64,000 bases of DNA. Origin: Prototheca cutis (lineage: Eukaryota; Chlorophyta; Trebouxiophyceae; Chlorellales; Chlorellaceae). The notes under the pieces were generated by a model. The model searched no databases. It saw nothing but the letters and a program-made list of their open reading frames with translations, and was not told the DNA's origin. Shown here piece by piece: positions 59,949-64,000 of this stretch; position 1 is the first letter of the stretch; every line of letters begins with the position of its first letter. The translations under genes and the position numbers were made by a program. The stretch lies in the NCBI GenBank assembly GCA_002897115.2, contig BCIH01000010.1, forward strand, positions 419,773 through 483,772, in the 5' to 3' direction.

Positions 59949-60249
59949 GCGCCCCAGCTGTGTTGACTGCTTGGCTGACTGGGCCTTGAGAGGCATGTAA
60001 AAGTGTGCACCTAGCAATGCACTGGCTTGAATAGAGGGGAGTCGCTTCAGGAATGGGAGCACAGACGACAGCCAACCGGCAATGCAATCCAGGAGGGGAA
60101 AATTGGCTCCACGTACGGATGGGGTTTAGGAACACTGGATTTGTGGTTTCAGGACAACAGCACGGTCATGGAGAGAGGAGCTTTCGCTCGCTCGCAGGAA
60201 TTGCAACTTGAAATTGTTTGGGAGCAGCCGGCGATGGACGTCCTGACCA

Positions 60250-62890
60250 TCAGAGGTTTGTTCCTGCAGGCTGCACCCCTTGTGCGGGTGGCCTTGCGCC
60301 GACTGCCCCGCCGACACCACCCCCTGGCAGCTGGTCATCAGGCACCGGGGTTCCCTCCTCCGACGTGTGGGCCTTGCTGTGACCAGCAGGCTGTGCGCCG
60401 GCACCACCGACCTGCTCCCCTGCCCGGCGTCTGCCGAGCGCGAGAAACTTGTTGAGCAGCATGGCAGGCACGCCACGCGGGCCCAGCGCGGCGACCATCC
60501 AGTCCAGCTCCAAAAACTCTAGGTCGACCAGCGAGGCCACACATTGACCAGCTAAAAAGCTCATCACCGCGTGGACGCCCGGCGCGCCCAGTCCGGGGCC
60601 AAACACATCCCACACAAGCTCCCGCACTGCAATGTGTTCGTGTTGTAGGTGGTGTTGAGAGGAGGCTGCGGGCAGTTGGTCGGCTTGAAAGAGAGGATCG
60701 GTAGTGAGAAAGAAAGGGAGGATAACAAACCACGAGCACCCCTTCCAAGCAATCCCGATCTGATCATGACCGGCTGATCACTGNCAGGAGCTCTCTCAAC
60801 AGACCTCCCTGCATGCCTGGCACTGTCGCAATTCCACGCCACGGCACCAAAGTCAACTTCCAGACGAACACATACCTGGCTCGGGGAGGCTCTGCACGCC
60901 ACCCAGCGCTGTGAGACTGGCGTCAGGGCTGCCGTTTCCACCACCCGGTCGCTGATCCTGCTGTTGTAGCACAGTTGCGCCCGCGCCCGACGATGCAAGC
61001 ACTGCTCCTCCCATCCCCGTTCCAGGGTTTGCCGTTAAGCGCAACCCTGCTCCCACACCACCGCCACTGCCACAAGCACCCGCGCGTTGTGTTGCGAATC
61101 CGCTGAGCAAAGATGCCAGCGTGGCAGTCTGGCCGTGCCGGCCCCCCAGGCCCACCAGGGCCGCGGCCAGAGTAGCTGCAAAGGACCGGCTGACATCGTG
61201 GTCACCCAGGCATGCCCCGCNGGGCCCGATGACGTCCCCACCCATCCCGCCGCCCAGGCCGGCCGCGTCGACGCCCGAGGGGGCGCTGCAGCAGGCCGAT
61301 GTGCAGTCGGCGTGGGGATGGGGGCAGTGGTGCNTGTGCACCACCTCNCCGGGGTCAGCACCGACGGGCCCCTGGAACGACAGCGGCGAATCGCCGGCAT
61401 CATCGTTGTGCGGCCGGGAAACCCCAGACGTCACGCCGCCTTCGATAGCCGGGTGTGCGTGGGGGCGACGGGAGACAGGGATGAAATGCGGCGGCGTGGA
61501 ACTCAGATCCAGGTCCCCCTGCCTAGCAGTATGGTTTGGGTGGTNTCCTCCTCGCCCGCTGGCTTGTTCAACCGCACCACAACGGTGGTTGTTGTTCGCC
61601 GATGCCTTGANGTGCAGCGGCGAANTGTCGCCTGGCCAGGCGCCATGTTCNGCATTGTGGCCGTAATGGCCAGCCTGCCCCGGCCATGCGGTACATGCAC
61701 CGGCACAAGCGCCATGCCCGGCGCCGTCACCACCCCCTGCCAGTGACGGGGACCGGCGCTGGCTCTGCAGGGCGCTGAGGCTGCTTCGAAGGTCGGCCGG
61801 GAGCCGCCGGTCCGACAGGGTCAGGACAGACGCCTTGGCCGCCGGGTTCCGACCATTGCAGTGCTCCCTGGGCCCTTGGACAATGTCCCAGTGTCCATCC
61901 AGGTCTGCCGGCGGCGCCGGGCCCAGACCAAGCTCAGCTAGCTCCCGTGCCCGACGGGCGGTGCGATCCCGAAAGGCTTGCCGCGAAGCCTCATCGCCTT
62001 CCACCCATTTTCCAGCTGAGGGNCACCTGTCAAATATTGAGGGTTGGGGGTGGAATAGGTGGATTGCCAAGGCCCTGACATCATCGCACAAGAGATGCAC
62101 CAGCACTGCTACAGACAGCACCGGCAAAACCCCACTTGCNGATAANAAAGATGACAACAATGCGTACTGGCAGGCACAGATGGGACAGCCCCGGTCGNGG
62201 CAAGCCTGCATCTGCTCGCCGGGGTCTGTCATCGACATCAGCTCCCGGTCCTGCTTGCACTCCGGGCAGTTCCTGTGTGTGGGGGGGAGAAACGGGGGAG
62301 TTGGAAACACGACATGGGCGGAGGGACNACTCCCGGCTGCGTCCTGCTGCCCAAGGCATCAACCGCGTGGAGAGTCACTGGAGCAGACCCTGCCAAATTC
62401 AGAGCTTCAGCGTGCATGCTCCGGCAAAGCACACTCCAGTGCATGGAGTGACCAATGCCATCACACTCCCAACTCAGGACCAGGCTCACCGGCAGGGGGG
62501 TGTCTTGCTCCGGCATTGGCACTTGCGTTGGTGCAGGCGCTCGCCATCNACTCCCACTTTGGCCGACAGACCGTCCCGGACGGTGTAAGAGTGCCGGCAG
62601 TACGGGCAGCGCTCCCGGGGACCCGCCCCTCGCCGCCGTTTTTTGGCCGCAGGCACAGAGGAATCGGATACCTGCATGGCCCCAGAGCCTGGCCCAGCAG
62701 CTGGTGCCCCGGGCCCATGCAGTGCCCGCNTCCCACGCTTGTCACCAGCCGTTGTCAGCGTGCCAGCGTCTCGGGCACCACCTCCCAGGCTTGCATGCTC
62801 CTGCTGGTGGGAGAGGGATGGTACATGCCGGGAATGTTGCTTGGGCTCCCTGCAGGATTCCCCTTTGCCACCAGCCAAGCAAACGCTCAT
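60250..62890 (-). CDS. Unidentified Cys-rich, probably zinc-binding protein
   Basis: Multi-exon gene read leftwards. The first exon (from an ATG at about 62890) has a basic stretch AAKKRRRGAGPRERCPYC and ends CQCRSKTPPC at a GTGAGC donor near 62488. It joins in phase to the exon starting near 62274: RNCPECKQDRELM, then QMQACRDRGCPICACQYALL. Together these give nine or more Cys in C-x2-C pairs plus an H-x3-C, so a zinc-binding cluster near the N-terminus is likely. A long exon from about 62024 to 60882 starts KWVEGDEASRQAFRDRTARR and becomes low-complexity Gly/His/Ala-rich. A last exon, about 60623-60250, reads LVWDVFGPGLGAPGVHAVMS and SLVDLEFLELDWMVAALGPR. At least six single N lie in it and borders are uncertain. 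The 301 bases between its stop and RPC6 hold no gene. Family unknown. Confidence 0.5.
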
Positions 62891-64000
62891 ATAGCTGCAC
62901 TTTCACTCCAATGAGATGCGTATGCCACCATGCAGGCCGAATCTAGCGCGTGCATGGAAACAGGCGCCGCGGGCTGTCACGCCGGTCGCACCTGAATGGC
63001 TTCCGGGGGTGGGTGCGCTGCCGTGCACTCCACATCCTTGTCTGCGGTATCCAGGGACGTGATGGGGCCTTAACGCGCCCAGAAGACATACGATACACNT
63101 GCGGGCATTGCAGACNGNACNGTGATCCGCANCAAGCACAACCGCCCAGACGCGCATGTCGACAGAGAGAGGCTGGATACGCACCGGTATGGTTGCACGG
63201 CTGACCCGAATGGCTGTAATGGCGATGCGCAACCTCCGCCAGAGCCTCTATCGTGCTCGAGCTCCTNGTCATTATGAATTTAGTCGAACAATGCACCAAT
63301 GGGCTCAAGGGTAAGCTCGNGCATGTGCAAAGGTTCTTCTGAAGAAAGGCCCCGAGGGAAGCGGAGTCGTCGCTCCATCTTTAGCCCCGCAAACAGAGAC
63401 TGACCCTATCGATCAGTGAATAGACGCGTTCATATAATATTGTTTGTATGTATATGCAGTACAGCACATTACGCGCGTCCGTGAATTGTTGCTTCGTGAT
63501 CCCGAATAGACGCGTCTCTCTGTCCCGCGGGGATTTACAGTAAAGGCAGAAAATGATGAAACCTTCTCGAGATTCGTTGCCTCCCATCTGCACAGCAAGG
63601 GCCTGTCTCCCAAAATGCCTGTTTGACCACATTCCCTGGCCGCGTCGCTCAGAGAATGAGTTGGGTTTCTTCTGATAGCAGGACAGATCGTGCGTGCGAG
63701 GAGGTTTTAAGAGGTCCTGGAGATTGACCCAGGCCAAGGGCCCTGCGTCTCCCGAGGCGGGTCGGTCAGTGGGAACCCGGTCTAACATAGGGGATTCCCT
63801 GCAAACCTATCTATTTCATGCACCCATTACAATAACGGGTGCAAAGCGAATGGCCCGCCACTTTTGGGGTAGCGGGCGGGAGGCGCCCAGGGGCGCCATG
63901 ACGACCGTCAAGGCGTCGGTGCGTGCGATCTGGCAGCGCAGGTTCCACGGTCTTCTGGACGAATAGGAGAGCCAGGTCGACATCAACTCGTGAGTTCCCG
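62891..64000. other. Right-end region, no gene seen
   Basis: 1110 bases with at least six single N between 63099 and 63320. A 90-codon open frame at 63694-63966 has no family resemblance. A short hairpin (GCCCGCCACTTTTGGGGTAGCGGGC near 63858-63882, stem GCCCGC/GCGGGC) is present. The base composition drops towards AT around 63400-63560. Nothing can be named. Confidence 0.5.

Noticed and set aside
63694..63966. 90-codon open frame at the right end
   Set aside because: Composition is unremarkable, no homology is apparent, and neighbouring sequence has several N; insufficient support.
1..64000. Prokaryotic features: CRISPR arrays, phage genes, insertion sequences, operons
   Set aside because: The gene structure is spliced throughout, no regular spaced repeats and no transposase-like motifs were seen.

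Overview
This window is nuclear DNA from a GC-rich, intron-rich eukaryote. A green alga, probably a compact trebouxiophyte-like genome, fits best. Reasons: almost every gene is split by short (about 60-450 base) spliceosomal introns; there is a plant-type SSRP1 with a C-terminal HMG box, a GIF/SSXT coactivator, a SPO11 closest to the plant SPO11-2 pattern, and an organelle-directed-looking RecD2 helicase. The lineage is inferred from gene content, not from a marker search. Exon models below were built by hand from splice sites, reading phase and family motifs.

Layout. 1-8067 (+): 3' part of a giant multi-PLAT/LH2 protein, with a 105-base gap. 8246-11967 (-): WDR3/UTP12. 12442-12950 (+): tiny GIF/SSXT. 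13543-17839 (+): KH-GYF-PIN protein related to SWT1. 18015-20240 (-): GRWD1. 20715-21567 (-): mitochondrial-looking unknown. 21913-23304 (+): TMEM144-like transporter. 24018-25007 (-): MGST3. 25679-27805 (+): SPO11. 28061-32352 (-): RecD2 helicase. 32640-34094 (+): GINS subunit PSF2. About 34.4-36.1 kb (+): unidentified gene. 36604-41574 (+): 1317-residue helical unknown. 41881-41996 (+): 5S rRNA. 42456-44426 (+): secreted glycosyltransferase-like protein. 44717-48547 (-): SSRP1 (FACT). 49138-51543 (+): OGFOD1/Tpa1. 52021-54272 (-): NADPH-cytochrome P450 reductase. 54654-56522 (+): proteasome RPN9. 56884-57825 (+): ARPC4. 58209-59948 (+): Pol III RPC6. 60250-62890 (-): Cys-rich unknown. 62891-64000: no gene seen.

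These are mostly unrelated housekeeping genes: ribosome biogenesis (WDR3, GRWD1, 5S rRNA, Pol III), replication and chromatin (PSF2, SSRP1, RecD2), meiosis (SPO11), RNA surveillance (SWT1-like), translation (OGFOD1), proteolysis (RPN9) and actin (ARPC4). They are packed as divergent pairs sharing 300-700 base promoters and as convergent pairs with very short 3' gaps. No operon, phage, CRISPR or intact transposon was seen. The most notable signals are repeated use of GC-AG introns (six with phase support), the KH-GYF-PIN architecture, the nuclear RecD2, and several sizeable genes I could not name.
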